The position numbers and the translations under genes were made by a program. The notes beneath the pieces are model-generated. The model did not search any database. It was given only the letters and a program-made list of their open reading frames with translations, and had not been told where the DNA came from. This document shows, in pieces, positions 1 through 8,808 of a DNA stretch of 64,000 nt (the first letter of the stretch is position 1; every line of letters starts with the position of its first letter). Source of the stretch: Pseudomonas mohnii (GTDB lineage Bacteria > Pseudomonadota > Gammaproteobacteria > Pseudomonadales > Pseudomonadaceae); the NCBI RefSeq assembly GCF_900105115.1, contig NZ_FNRV01000001.1, positions 5,707,501 through 5,771,500 on the forward strand, in the 5' to 3' direction.

Positions 1-2
1 AA

Positions 3-704
3 TGGACTCAAGCGGCTCTCTGCGCGTTCCTTGGCATCTTCGTGCTGTTCCATTTCGAAACGTCCGCCTATCGACACTATGCGGCGGCAGGTGTGGTGGT
101 GGTGCTGATGGCCAGCGCCTCAATATCCTCGATTATTCTGGGGCGTATTTTCCTCAAGGATGCCATCACCGCGAACGCTACCGTTGGCGCCGCACTGGCT
201 ATCGCTGGGATCTCGGTGATCTTCGGCGGCGACCTGCAGCAGGGCTTTACCCTGCAAGGCGCTGCGCTCGCCTGCATGGCCGGCTGCGGCTATGGGGCCT
301 TTTCGGTGGCCATGAAGCGTATGGGTGTGTCGGGGGGGCTGCACTTCACCCGACAATTATTGTTCTTTGGCAGCCTGTACCTGCTGATGCCGGCTGTAGC
401 CGATGGTTTTGCTATAGGCGAGCTGTCGCCGCTGGCGATCGCCGCGCTGCTGGCGCTGGCCACGCTGCCGACAATCCTGGGCTTCTTCTGCACCACCAAG
501 GCCATCGAGTATCTCAAGCCATCCCAAGTGCAAGCGCTGGAACTGACCGAGCCACTGTTCACCGCGCTGCTGGCGTTTTTGGCGCTCAATGAAGTACCGC
601 GTGAAAGCCTTTACGCGGGAGCGGCACTGATCATCGTCGGCCTGTGTTTCTCCAATGAACTAATCCGCTTGGGCAACAAGGTATCCGTCCCTTCGACCAA
701 GTGA
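3..704 (+). CDS. DMT-superfamily EamA transporter, 5' truncated by window
   Basis: The reading frame is open from the first bases of the window to the stop at 704, so the start lies outside. The visible ~233 residues are strongly hydrophobic, with about seven to eight predicted membrane segments. They end with the alternating small and hydrophobic residues typical of the second EamA repeat and a short basic cytoplasmic tail. EamA proteins are ten-helix inner-membrane exporters of metabolites such as amino acids or nucleosides; the substrate is not predictable here. The segment around a central Pro-rich turn (LPTILGFF, then KAIEYLKPSQVQALELTEPL) matches the usual second-repeat signature as I know the family. 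Confidence is high for the family and none for the substrate. Confidence 0.85.
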   Translation, partial: WTQAALCAFLGIFVLFHFETSAYRHYAAAGVVVVLMASASISSIILGRIFLKDAITANATVGAALAIAGISVIFGGDLQQGFTLQGAALACMAGCGYGAFSVAMKRMGVSGGLHFTRQLLFFGSLYLLMPAVADGFAIGELSPLAIAALLALATLPTILGFFCTTKAIEYLKPSQVQALELTEPLFTALLAFLALNEVPRESLYAGAALIIVGLCFSNELIRLGNKVSVPSTK

Positions 705-767
705 GCTATGTTCGGATCTTGATGACTTTAGCAATCAGTGGCTTTTAAGTATTTTGAGCGACTGACC

Positions 768-817
768 GCTTTTGGCCGACTGCTTCCTGTCACCACAGGC
801 AGCAACCGGCCAGAAGC
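768..817. repeat. Dispersed palindromic intergenic repeat, full copy A
   Basis: Two 23-base arms (768-790 and 795-817) form a near-perfect inverted repeat around a 4-base loop. The arms begin GCTTTTGGCCGACTGCTTCC and pair with few mismatches. A second full copy lies at 32432-32481 and single arms lie near 2685 and 3511, so this is a dispersed family and not simply a terminator for the exporter just upstream, although it could also act as one. Confidence 0.7.
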
Positions 818-847
818 AGACGCCCAGATATCTCAACGAATCAGGCG

Positions 848-2566
848 TTATCCGCCTGCAATGCAAACGCGGTTGCGCCCACGGTGCTTGGCCTCATAGA
901 GCGCAGCGTCGGCGCGCTGGAACCAGAGCTGCGAGTCGGTCTCGCCGGCATGGGCAGCGAGACCCAGGCTGAGCGTGTGCGGAATGATCTGGCCTTCGAA
1001 TTCGGTCGGCGTCGCCTCGAAGGCCTCACGCAGGTGATTGGTGATGCGTTCCGCGCCTTCGCGATCAATACGCTCAAGGATCAGGACGAACTCCTCTCCA
1101 CCGAAACGGCCGACGATATCAGTCTGGCGCGAGTTGGCGCGTAAAATCTTGGCAAAGCTACGCAGTACAGCATCGCCGGCAGCATGGCCATAGGTGTCGT
1201 TGACCGTCTTGAAGAAGTCGATATCAACAATCCCGAGCCACAGAGTATCCGGTGTAGAAGGCTGTTTTATCAGCTCGTCCAGACGACGCTCGACGCATTT
1301 GCGGTTATTCAGCCCGGTAAGGCCATCAGTATTTGCCGAATGCTCAGCAGCGAGACGTTCCTGCTGCTGGGTACGTATCCACAGGGCGAGAGAGATGGCG
1401 AAGCATAGGACTTCGATCAGCGCGGCACTCTGAGTCATCGTCATCGGTGCGATCATGTTGATTTCCGGAAGCCCGCCCTTGATACCGTACCAGGCCCAGG
1501 TGACGCTGAGCGCACTGAGACCGAAGGTCGCCCAGCCAATCAGCAGCCAAATTGCATGCGGTGTACCACGCCTCCAACTGACAAAAGCAAAGTACGCATT
1601 GATAATCGCGGTGGCGTTGAAGAAGCGGTACATGAGGAAAAGTGTATCGAGAGGCAATGCGCGCAACGCACACAAGATCGCAACCACGGCATTCGCCAAC
1701 GCAAACCCCAGGGCCACGCGGTCGAGTATCGGAGCAACGGAGTTCAGGCGCAGTGCCTTGCGGGAAAACAGGAAGGAAAAACACAGCGCGCCGCTGACCA
1801 GCAGGCCGAGGCCTTCGTTCGTCCAGAAACTTGTATCCGGTGCAAGATGCTGCGCGAGCAGGCCGCGCAAGTTGAACCACGCGAAGCCAGTACACGTGAC
1901 GAAGGCGGCATAGGTGATAAAGGTCGGCTGACGCAGCACGATACCGAACAGTAGCCAGATGGCACCCAGCGTGATGTATACGCCCAAGTGTGTTGTGTAG
2001 ATGGCGGTATAGGCCTGCAGGGCCGCCATGAACGCAGCAGGCTGGTACAGGCGCAAGGTCAATCGCATATCGTCGCCAGACACCGAGCGCAGCCGCACGA
2101 AAACCTGCTGTGTTTCGCCAGGGGCGATGCTGTGCATGATCGCAGGTAGGGGCGAAGGCAGAGCGCGGCTGGAAAATGGCAGGCGATCGCCGACTTCCTG
2201 CTGCCATGGGGTCGGGGCTGTCACGAAAACCGTCATGGAATCAATCCATGACGTGTCATCAACAAGCACCCAAGGCTGTGCATCCGCGCCTGGATTGTGC
2301 AGCGTTAGCCGCAGCCAGAACCCGTCGCGGGTGATGCCCTGATAAAGATCAGCTTGTGTCAGCGGCTTCCACGCGGAGGGATCGAGTTGCTTCAGCGACT
2401 CGTAATTGTGTGGATCGCGCTGAAATTCGGCATGACCAACCAGCGACAAGCCATCGAGATTTGCATCAACGGCAATAGGCTCCAGCGCATATACATGTGA
2501 ATGCGCCAGCAGCGCCAGAACAACCAGCAAAAACCGAAACACCGCCAAAGCTCCATGCCCTCTCAT
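848..2566 (-). CDS. Membrane diguanylate cyclase with 7TMR-DISM sensor module
   Basis: This 572-residue protein probably makes the second messenger cyclic di-GMP at the inner membrane. It has a signal peptide (about 1-27) and a periplasmic beta-rich 7TMR-DISM extracellular domain (about 30-165). Seven membrane segments follow (about 180-390), then a C-terminal GGDEF domain. The active-site motif reads GGEEF (about 489-493), which is compatible with activity. An RxxD inhibitory I-site (RQTD) lies five residues before it, suggesting product feedback. I chose the ATG at 2566 because AGGGA sits just upstream and the signal peptide follows directly; a longer version from 2611 lacks both. The periplasmic domain should bind an external ligand, possibly a carbohydrate, but this cannot be seen. 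The gene appears monocistronic. Confidence 0.9.
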   Translation of the reverse strand: MRGHGALAVFRFLLVVLALLAHSHVYALEPIAVDANLDGLSLVGHAEFQRDPHNYESLKQLDPSAWKPLTQADLYQGITRDGFWLRLTLHNPGADAQPWVLVDDTSWIDSMTVFVTAPTPWQQEVGDRLPFSSRALPSPLPAIMHSIAPGETQQVFVRLRSVSGDDMRLTLRLYQPAAFMAALQAYTAIYTTHLGVYITLGAIWLLFGIVLRQPTFITYAAFVTCTGFAWFNLRGLLAQHLAPDTSFWTNEGLGLLVSGALCFSFLFSRKALRLNSVAPILDRVALGFALANAVVAILCALRALPLDTLFLMYRFFNATAIINAYFAFVSWRRGTPHAIWLLIGWATFGLSALSVTWAWYGIKGGLPEINMIAPMTMTQSAALIEVLCFAISLALWIRTQQQERLAAEHSANTDGLTGLNNRKCVERRLDELIKQPSTPDTLWLGIVDIDFFKTVNDTYGHAAGDAVLRSFAKILRANSRQTDIVGRFGGEEFVLILERIDREGAERITNHLREAFEATPTEFEGQIIPHTLSLGLAAHAGETDSQLWFQRADAALYEAKHRGRNRVCIAGG

Positions 2567-2684
2567 ACATTCCCTGCTATTGCTCTTGGTGCAAGTTGGT
2601 TTAAGTAACAATATCCCTATGAATAGGCCGCGCTACTCTAAAGCCTCCGAGCAAAAATGAGGAGGCTCGTCGCCAGCAGCCAAC

Positions 2685-2714
2685 GGCTGCATTTGGCCGC
2701 TTTCTGCCTGTCGC
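2685..2714. repeat. Half copy of the dispersed palindromic repeat
   Basis: The stretch GCTGCATTTGGCCGCTTTCT plus GCCTGTCG matches one arm of the palindromic repeat at 768-817 and 32432-32481. The second arm is absent or too diverged to pair. It lies in the gap between the diguanylate cyclase and a MerR relic. Confidence 0.5.
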
Positions 2715-2816
2715 GGTGCCGCTGACCGACTCTGCATGAACACCATGTGCACCCGGACGACACCCGGCCACAGCCAGTAAACTGCGGGCCGGAGTTGGAT
2801 CAGGGAGGAGCGTCAT

Positions 2817-2918
2817 CTGAACATAGGTGAATTTGCCCGGTTGTCGGGGTGCACTCCCGAAGCCATTCGTTTGTATGAGCAACTGGGCCTGCTGAGCCCT
2901 CAGCGCCTTGGCAGTTAA
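2817..2918 (+). pseudogene. MerR-family regulator remnant (N-terminal helix-turn-helix only)
   Basis: In one frame the DNA encodes NIGEFARLSG, then CTPEAIRLYEQLGLL and SPQRLGS before a stop. This is the classic start of a MerR-type regulator: the helix-turn-helix followed by the wing turn. Known family members run 120-150 residues, but here the frame ends after 33 codons. A good ribosome-binding sequence (GGGAGGAG) lies 7 bases upstream, but the expected ATG is CTG. This looks like a decayed, 3'-truncated gene, not a working one. No partner gene of a mer, sox or metal-efflux operon is next to it. Confidence 0.6.
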
Positions 2919-2985
2919 GGGACAGAGTCAAGCGCTGGCGTCATGTCAATCGAAGGTGACAGCACAGGAGCAGGCACTTCAAAGG

Positions 2986-3363
2986 TCATCGGTTTTGTGA
3001 AATCACACCACCCATGTATTGATTTAAATCGCGAAAATCCTTAACGCTCCATGAGTGCGGCGATAGCTTTACTCCATTCTCACGCAAGGTTCTTGGAATT
3101 AAATCGCCATTTGGGCGAAGTATTATCGAAGATACAATCACGCCCGGATAATCATGTAATCGTTTTTTGAAAGCAGAGGTTGTTAGATCAGGTGTAGGCG
3201 GATTGCTTTTATTAGCCAGCGGTCCTGTTGCTTTGAGATCCATTCCGTGGCACATGCTGCATCGCTGTAGATAGAGATTTTTGCCATTAGCATTATCCGC
3301 GAAGGATGGTGATGTTTGAGTCAGCGATAACATTCCTAGCGCAGCGATGAATAATCTTTTCAT
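2986..3363 (-). CDS. Small periplasmic c-type cytochrome
   Basis: A 125-residue protein with a signal peptide (about 1-22) and one heme-attachment motif, CSMCH (Cys35, Cys38, His39), near the mature N terminus. A Met near residue 118 (QYMGG) is a plausible distal heme ligand. The overall shape is that of the short class-I / cytochrome c-551/c5-like periplasmic electron carriers. A partner oxidase or dehydrogenase is not visible on either side, so its electron donor and acceptor are unknown. Base composition is noticeably more AT-rich than in neighbouring genes, which may indicate recent acquisition. The ATG at 3363 is preceded by a weak GAAGAT ribosome-binding site. Confidence 0.8.
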   Translation of the reverse strand: MKRLFIAALGMLSLTQTSPSFADNANGKNLYLQRCSMCHGMDLKATGPLANKSNPPTPDLTTSAFKKRLHDYPGVIVSSIILRPNGDLIPRTLRENGVKLSPHSWSVKDFRDLNQYMGGVISQNR

Positions 3364-3757
3364 TTTTTATCTTCTTTTATCTTCCTTGATGGGATCCGCG
3401 TCGATTGGACGAGATTTGGGGCGCGGGAAAGATATCAGCCATCGCGTCGGCATACACCGTCATTTCTGATGCCCATTAAACCAACACGTTTTCCCGGCGC
3501 ATCCCGGTGACCATTCTTGGCCAATTTCTGCCTGTTACGACCTGCTGAAACCGAACGGAGGCTGAGGGTCGTTTGATCCGAATCAAGCTGAATTGCCCAA
3601 GACACGTCGATAGTCCAACTATGCTGATCGGAGCATTGCATTGAGTTGATTCTGTGTTCACTTTCGCTGTACGCGCTGTGCTACCGGGTCGGGCACCTCC
3701 TGCAGCTTGCTGGCGTTTTTCTCCCTCCTCAGGCATGGCGAAAACAGGGTGAAAATT
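3364..3757. other. Intergenic region without a recognisable gene
   Basis: About 390 bases separate the divergent cytochrome c and DUF2252 genes. No convincing reading frame is present on either strand. The only structure I can point to is a single arm of the dispersed palindromic repeat at about 3511-3536. Promoters of both flanking genes should lie here, but no clear -35/-10 pair stood out. Confidence 0.5.
3511..3536. repeat. Half copy of the dispersed palindromic repeat
   Basis: CCATTCTTGGCCAATTTCTG followed by CCTGTT resembles one arm of the palindrome at 768-817. The mirror arm is degenerate. It lies in the gap upstream of the DUF2252 gene. Confidence 0.4.
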
Positions 3758-5167
3758 ATGGTGGCGCTGACTAAGAAACCTTCGACAGCCAAGCCGAGCG
3801 ACACCGATGTCGGCATGCTTTGCGAACTTCGATCACGGGCCGAGCGAGTTGCAGAAGGTCAATCGCTGCGTGAGCGTGTGCCGCGAAGCAGTCATGCCAC
3901 CTGGCTGCAACCCGCCAACCGCCGCGACCCCGTCGCGATACTCGAACAATCGAGCAAGGGCCGCTTGCCAGAGCTCCTGCCCATTCGCTATGGCCGCATG
4001 CTGCACAGTCCGTTTACCTTTATGAGGGGCTCGGCGGCACTCATGGCCCACGACCTTGCGACCACGCCCAGCACCGGCATCCGGGTCCAGGCCTGTGGCG
4101 ACTGTCATCTGCTGAACTTCGGTTTGTTCGCCACCCCCGAGCGCAACCTGGTCTTTGACATCAACGACTTCGACGAAACCTTGCCCGGGCCCTGGGAGTG
4201 GGATTGCAAACGTCTGGCGGTCAGCTTTGTCTTGGCTGCACGCGATATTCACCTGTCCGCCGCCGAGGCCAGGGACTGCGTTCTGGAATGCGTTTGTGCC
4301 TATCGGCAACGCCTGCGCGAATACTCTCGAATGAGTCCTATGGAGGTCTGGTACGCGCGTCAGGAGGTGGACAGCATCACGGCCATGGCTCAAAAAGGAC
4401 CCATCAGAAAGAATCGCGAGGAGATCGCCGAAAAGGCCCACGCACATTTAGCAGAGCATCTGTTTCCGAAAATTGTCTGCGAGGAAAGCGGTCACTATCG
4501 CTTCATTGAACATCGGCCGACCCTTTTCCATGTCGCTGAAGCAGAATTCGAAGCGCACGTTCATGATCGGCTTTCCGACTACCGACAATCGCTGCCCGAT
4601 GAGCGTCGGGTGCTGTTGGATCGTTACCGCCTGGAAGACTTCGCCATGAAGGTGGTAGGCATTGGCAGCGTCGGAACCCGGTGCTATGTCGTGTTGCTCG
4701 TCGACAAGGACGGACATCCGCTGTTGCTGCAATTCAAGCAAGCCTGCCGCTCCGTCCTGGAACCCTATTGTGGCAAGAGCCAATATCAACGGCAGGGCCA
4801 GAGAATCGTCGTCGGCCAGCGGCTGATGCAGTCCGCCAGCGACATCTTTCTGGGGTGGGTGCGCGGTCGGCAGCAGCATGATTTTTTCGTCCGCCAGTTG
4901 CGCGACATGAAGTACACCGCTCCGGTGGAAAAATTCTCGGCTGTGCAGCTTAAACGCTATGCGCAGGTGTGCGGATGGACACTGGCCAGGGCACATGCCA
5001 AGTCCGGAGACGCAGCGAGCATCAGCGGTTATCTGGGTGGGAGCGATACCTTTGACCTGGCTCTGGCGGTGTTTGCCCAATCCTATGCGGATGAGACCGA
5101 GCGCGATCATGCGGCCCTGGTGGAAGCCGTACGCGCCGGGCGGATACAAGCGCAGATCAACGAGTAG
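3758..5167 (+). CDS. DUF2252 family protein, kinase-like fold suspected
   Basis: A 469-residue soluble protein of the DUF2252 family, whose biochemical role is not established. The motifs GDCHLLNFG (114-122) and DINDFDE (134-140) resemble the catalytic HxxN and metal-binding DxD pattern of aminoglycoside-phosphotransferase/HipA-like kinases, so phosphotransfer to a small molecule is a fair guess but only a guess. I chose the ATG at 3758 because AGGGTG lies just upstream; a TTG start at 3707 would add 17 residues without a ribosome site. It stands alone, with a convergent potassium-channel gene downstream and the cytochrome gene diverging upstream. No signal peptide or membrane segment is visible. 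Confidence 0.8.
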   Translation: MVALTKKPSTAKPSDTDVGMLCELRSRAERVAEGQSLRERVPRSSHATWLQPANRRDPVAILEQSSKGRLPELLPIRYGRMLHSPFTFMRGSAALMAHDLATTPSTGIRVQACGDCHLLNFGLFATPERNLVFDINDFDETLPGPWEWDCKRLAVSFVLAARDIHLSAAEARDCVLECVCAYRQRLREYSRMSPMEVWYARQEVDSITAMAQKGPIRKNREEIAEKAHAHLAEHLFPKIVCEESGHYRFIEHRPTLFHVAEAEFEAHVHDRLSDYRQSLPDERRVLLDRYRLEDFAMKVVGIGSVGTRCYVVLLVDKDGHPLLLQFKQACRSVLEPYCGKSQYQRQGQRIVVGQRLMQSASDIFLGWVRGRQQHDFFVRQLRDMKYTAPVEKFSAVQLKRYAQVCGWTLARAHAKSGDAASISGYLGGSDTFDLALAVFAQSYADETERDHAALVEAVRAGRIQAQINE

Positions 5168-5256
5168 CCCGCTTGGGTCAATGAAACCCGCTTGCTGGAG
5201 AGAACGCGGGCAGTAGATGCGCTGCCTGGGACGTTGCCCTGCACGCTGAGAGCGCA

Positions 5257-5700
5257 TCAGGACTTGTGATCGTTGTCAGCTTTCAAGTGAGCTGTCTGAT
5301 AAATATGATTAACAACCGCGAAGAAGAAGCCCGTGGATAAGCCGCACATGAGTATGCCGATCAAGCCCTCGGTCGGCCCGAACAACCGCCACGGTTTCGC
5401 GAGCGTCACGTCTCCGTAACCAATCGTCGCGTAAGTCACCCCGGAGAAGTAGAGGGCCGTTTCAATATCGGGCAGACATTTTTGCCACAGATAGAACATC
5501 CCCCAGATCGAGATCTCTAGCGTATGGAGCAGAATCAGGTAGGAGGCCACCCATACCAGTCTGCCAATGATGGCCCAGAGGTGATGTAGATGCAGCGTTT
5601 CCAACCGAGCCAGAGCCTTCAGTAACAAAGCCAGGCCGATTGCATGCACCATCACTGTAATGGCCGCCAGCCCCCATGCGAAGACGATAATTGAAGGCAT
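5257..5700 (-). CDS. Two-helix potassium channel family protein
   Basis: This 147-residue inner-membrane protein carries the K+ selectivity filter TIGYGD (92-97) in a pore loop, with flanking helices at about 42-65 and 108-132 and an additional N-terminal helix at about 5-27. It belongs to the Ion_trans_2 pore family. There is no ligand-binding RCK domain or voltage sensor, so the protein is a minimal channel that should work as a tetramer. The short charged C-terminal tail (KADNDHKS) is cytoplasmic. The ATG at 5700 starts directly before the first hydrophobic helix. The gene is isolated and converges with the DUF2252 gene. Confidence 0.88.
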   Translation of the reverse strand: MPSIIVFAWGLAAITVMVHAIGLALLLKALARLETLHLHHLWAIIGRLVWVASYLILLHTLEISIWGMFYLWQKCLPDIETALYFSGVTYATIGYGDVTLAKPWRLFGPTEGLIGILMCGLSTGFFFAVVNHIYQTAHLKADNDHKS

Positions 5701-5927
5701 CGGTGTTCCTCATGGAGGCTGTGACAGGGATCGATTGCCGCCTCGCAGAGGCTCTGGCGATAAGCATCCAATCGGCGGGTCAACGCAAAGGACCTTGACC
5801 CGTTGTTGGGCTGACGCTCTTGAGCATAGTGCACTGAGAATCCCGGCAGTTTCCTCGGTGACCCATGCACCTGACAGCGCCGTCAAGCCCATGCAATGAC
5901 ACACAGTCGACCCTTTTGCATTTGCGC

Positions 5928-6812
5928 TCACTGACGCAACTGCGCGCAATGATCCTGTTCCGGTTGCGCCGCCGTGTACCACACGTAATCAGCGTTCTCG
6001 GCGCTCACGGTCTTGCCCGCTTCGGCCAACACCAACACCACGTTGCCCTGGGCGGCGCCGAGGTCTTTGAGGTGCAACGGCACCCCCAGGTCCTTGCGCA
6101 CATGGAACGCCCCGGCCAGCAACAGGGCAGGGGTTGGCGCGGCCAGCAGGCGTTCGGCCATGCGCCGGTCGCGCTGCTGTTGCACAGCGAGCATGGCCGG
6201 CAGCAGCGCTTCAGGTAACAACCCGCAATGGGACCCTCGGATGTCGTCCAGCAGCGTGGCTTGAACCTGTGGTGTGGTGGAGGCTTCGCCACTCAGCGTC
6301 GGGCGCTGTTGGTAGATTTGCAGGATCTGCGACCGGTCGAGGTTGGCCGCCAGCAGCGGGTAGGGTTGACGCAGCGCGTAGTTGACCACTGCCCCGTAAA
6401 CACCCCAATCCCAATTGGCTTGCCAGGCCAGCGCCTGATAAGGATCGGCCGGCGGCTGACCGGCACGGCTGGCGGCCTGCGCCGCATCGACCCTGGCTTG
6501 TTGGTCGGGGTTGAGCATTTCCATCAGCAGACTGCCCTGGGGACGTTGCGCCGCCAGTTCGCGCAGCAGCCAGAGTTGCAGCGCGTGGTGATCGGGGTTG
6601 TCGTGTTGTTCACCCACCAGCACCCGGGGCGCGCCAGCCAGGTGCTCGACCAGTTCCTGCGGGGTCAGGGCGCGACCGGTGGCCAGTTCACGGATCACCC
6701 CGAAATCGGTGTGATCCCGGCCTTGCGGAGCAATCGGTGCCGGTGGCGCTGCTGCTTGATGGGATTGGCAGGCAGCCAGCAGGCTGAACAGGCAGAGCAA
6801 CAGAATGCGCAT
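5928..6812 (-). CDS. chaN: ChaN-family iron-regulated lipoprotein
   Basis: A 294-residue lipoprotein with a lipobox ending LLAAC (Cys at about 15). The ChaN fold signature follows: GEQHDNPDHH near residues 75-85, and a conserved late segment AGAFHVRKDLGVPLHL. ChaN proteins of Campylobacter and other proteobacteria bind heme pairs at the outer membrane and are iron-regulated; that function is taken from the family. Position supports it: the gene is the last of the run hmuU-hmuV-chaN, 47 bases behind hmuV. AAGGAAA lies upstream of the ATG at 6812. The C terminus (CAQLRQ) is normal, with no truncation. Confidence 0.85.
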   Translation of the reverse strand: MRILLLCLFSLLAACQSHQAAAPPAPIAPQGRDHTDFGVIRELATGRALTPQELVEHLAGAPRVLVGEQHDNPDHHALQLWLLRELAAQRPQGSLLMEMLNPDQQARVDAAQAASRAGQPPADPYQALAWQANWDWGVYGAVVNYALRQPYPLLAANLDRSQILQIYQQRPTLSGEASTTPQVQATLLDDIRGSHCGLLPEALLPAMLAVQQQRDRRMAERLLAAPTPALLLAGAFHVRKDLGVPLHLKDLGAAQGNVVLVLAEAGKTVSAENADYVWYTAAQPEQDHCAQLRQ

Positions 6813-6859
6813 CGGTTTTCCTTAACAGGGCCCTTGATTCACCACCTGAGGATGGGTGA

Positions 6860-7627
6860 TCAGCGCGCGATAATCAAAGGATGGCCACGTTCCGGGTGGC
6901 GATGAATCAGTACCTGCAAGCCATAGACCGTTTCCAGCGCTTCGGCGGTCAGGACTTCGTCCGGGGTGCCGTAGGCGTGGGGGCGACCTGCATGCAACAG
7001 CAGCAGGTGATCGCAATAACGCGCGGCAAGATTGAGGTCGTGCAGGATCACCAGCACCGCCGCGCCGCGCCCGGCGAAGTCGCGCACCGCTTGCAGGGTG
7101 GTGTGCTGGTGCAGCGGGTCGAGCATTGACGTCGGTTCATCGAGCAACAGGGTCTGCCCCTCGGCGCCCGGCCACAATTGCGCGAGCACCCGCGCCAGGT
7201 GCACGCGCTGGCGCTCACCCCCGGACAGGGCCAGATAACTGCGTCCGGCCAGGTGCAAGGCGTCGGCGGCACTGAGCGCCTCGGCGACGATTTGTGCATC
7301 GCGCACCCGGCCACTGGCATGGGGTAAACGGCCCATGGCCACGACTTCATTGACCGAAAAGGCGAAGTTCAGGCTCGAACTCTGGGGCAACACCGCCAGG
7401 CGTCTGGCCCGCTCCTGACCTGGCCAGTCGCTCAGCTTTTGCCCGTCAAGGCTGACCGTGCCCTCGCTGGCCGCCAGCTCATCGCACAAGGCCGCGAGCA
7501 GGGTGCTTTTCCCGGCGCCGTTCGGTCCCAGGACGCCGAGGACCTGGCCCGGATGCAACTGAACATCGATGCCCGCCAACACGGTGCGACTGCCGCGCCG
7601 TACTGCCAGGTTGTTTGCGCGCAACAT
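6860..7627 (-). CDS. hmuV: Heme ABC transporter ATP-binding protein HmuV
   Basis: A 255-residue ATPase of the heme/B12/siderophore class that should energise heme import through HmuU. Walker A is GPNGAGKS (34-41), the ABC signature is LSGGERQR, Walker B is LLLDEP, and the switch region reads [15 protein letters not shown], the wording typical of HmuV/BtuD proteins. The ATG at 7627 overlaps the TGA of hmuU (ATGA), which implies translational coupling. An upstream in-frame extension to 7897 exists but only shadows hmuU. The gene is followed by chaN. No defect is visible in this subunit. Confidence 0.93.
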   Translation of the reverse strand: MLRANNLAVRRGSRTVLAGIDVQLHPGQVLGVLGPNGAGKSTLLAALCDELAASEGTVSLDGQKLSDWPGQERARRLAVLPQSSSLNFAFSVNEVVAMGRLPHASGRVRDAQIVAEALSAADALHLAGRSYLALSGGERQRVHLARVLAQLWPGAEGQTLLLDEPTSMLDPLHQHTTLQAVRDFAGRGAAVLVILHDLNLAARYCDHLLLLHAGRPHAYGTPDEVLTAEALETVYGLQVLIHRHPERGHPLIIAR

Positions 7628-8664
7628 CAGGAACGCCCCCGCACCAGCAAGTAAAGGAAGAAGGGCGCACCGATGAGTGCCGTGACGATGCCGATCGGCA
7701 ATTCGGCCGGCGCCAACAGCAAACGGGCGACCAGATCCGCCAGCAGCAACAGGCTGGCACCGGCGAGCAATGACGCCGGCAACAACACCCGATGATCCGG
7801 ACCGACCAGCAGGCGCATCAGGTGCGGAACCACCAGGCCGATAAAGCCGATCAACCCCGCGGCGGCTACGGCGGCACCGACGCCCAGCGCCGTGCACAAC
7901 ACCAGTTCCAGTTTGACCCGCTCAACGTTGAACCCCAGGTGACGCGCTTCCGATTCGCCCAGCAGCATTGCATTGAGTGCCGCAGCGCGACGGGGCAACC
8001 ACAACGCCACGCCCACGGCCACGATCAGCAACGGCCACAAGCGTGAATAACTGGCACCGTTGAGGCTGCCCAGGTTCCAGAAGGTCAGGGTGCGCAGCGT
8101 GGCGTCATCCGCCAGGTAGGTGAACAGCCCGACCCCGGCGCCGGCCATCGCCGTCATGGCCACGCCTGCCAACAGCATGGTCGCGACGTCGGTCTGGCCA
8201 TTGCGGCGCCCGAAGCGATACACCACCGCCGTGACGATCAGGCCACCGACGAACGCACTGACCGACAGCAGATAAGGTTCGATGGCTGGCGGCAGTCCAC
8301 CGATCAGGCTGCCGCCGACAATGGCGAGGGCCGCGCCCAGCGCCGCACCGCCGGACACGCCGACCAGTCCCGGATCAGCCAGCGGGTTGCGAAACAGCCC
8401 CTGCATGGCCACGCCGGACAATGCCAGCACCGAACCGACCGCGATGCCGAGCAAACTGCGCGGCAGACGGATTTGACCGAGAATCAGCTGCGCCTGCTGG
8501 GTATCGGCGCCGTCCAGGGGCAGCCCGAGCAGCCTAAAACCCGCCAGCCAGGTTTCGCCCAGCGGCAGGCTGACGGGCCCGAGGGCCAAGGACAGCCAGA
8601 ACACCAACAGCAGCAACAGGGCCAGGCCTGTCAGCAACGGACGCGGCCGGATAATCGCCGTCAT
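7627..8664 (-). CDS. hmuU: Heme ABC transporter permease HmuU (FecCD family)
   Basis: A 345-residue FecCD-type permease with about ten membrane helices and the family's conserved segments ([19 protein letters not shown] near residue 85, [15 protein letters not shown] near 270). It should form a homodimeric channel with two HmuV subunits and pass heme delivered by a periplasmic binding protein. The ATG at 8664 overlaps the stop of a 22-codon remnant upstream (ATGA), as expected inside an operon. The usual binding-protein gene hmuT is missing at that place, so import through this permease would need a binding protein from elsewhere. The permease itself appears intact. Confidence 0.92.
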   Translation of the reverse strand: MTAIIRPRPLLTGLALLLLLVFWLSLALGPVSLPLGETWLAGFRLLGLPLDGADTQQAQLILGQIRLPRSLLGIAVGSVLALSGVAMQGLFRNPLADPGLVGVSGGAALGAALAIVGGSLIGGLPPAIEPYLLSVSAFVGGLIVTAVVYRFGRRNGQTDVATMLLAGVAMTAMAGAGVGLFTYLADDATLRTLTFWNLGSLNGASYSRLWPLLIVAVGVALWLPRRAAALNAMLLGESEARHLGFNVERVKLELVLCTALGVGAAVAAAGLIGFIGLVVPHLMRLLVGPDHRVLLPASLLAGASLLLLADLVARLLLAPAELPIGIVTALIGAPFFLYLLVRGRS

Positions 8665-8729
8665 CGCCGGGCCCCGGCAGTCCGGGCCAGGCACGCATCG
8701 GCGCAGAGCAGAAGGGGTTTCACAGGCAT
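8661..8729 (-). pseudogene. Remnant of hmuT (internally deleted heme-binding protein gene)
   Basis: A 22-codon frame starts at an ATG (8729) with a strong ribosome-binding site (AAGGAAG) at proper distance, and its TGA overlaps the hmuU start. The peptide begins MPVKPLLLC, like the start of a signal peptide, then changes to [13 protein letters not shown], which resembles an alanine/arginine-rich C terminus. An intact hmuT of roughly 290 codons normally sits exactly here with the same overlap. The simplest reading is a large in-frame internal deletion that kept both ends. The alternative is a leader peptide for hmuU. Confidence 0.55.
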
Positions 8730-8808
8730 CTGGGACTTCCTTGGTCGATCAAAGATGTAGACGGTGGCGGCAAGGTCAGGCACCACCGGTGACTGATGGC
8801 TGAAAAGA

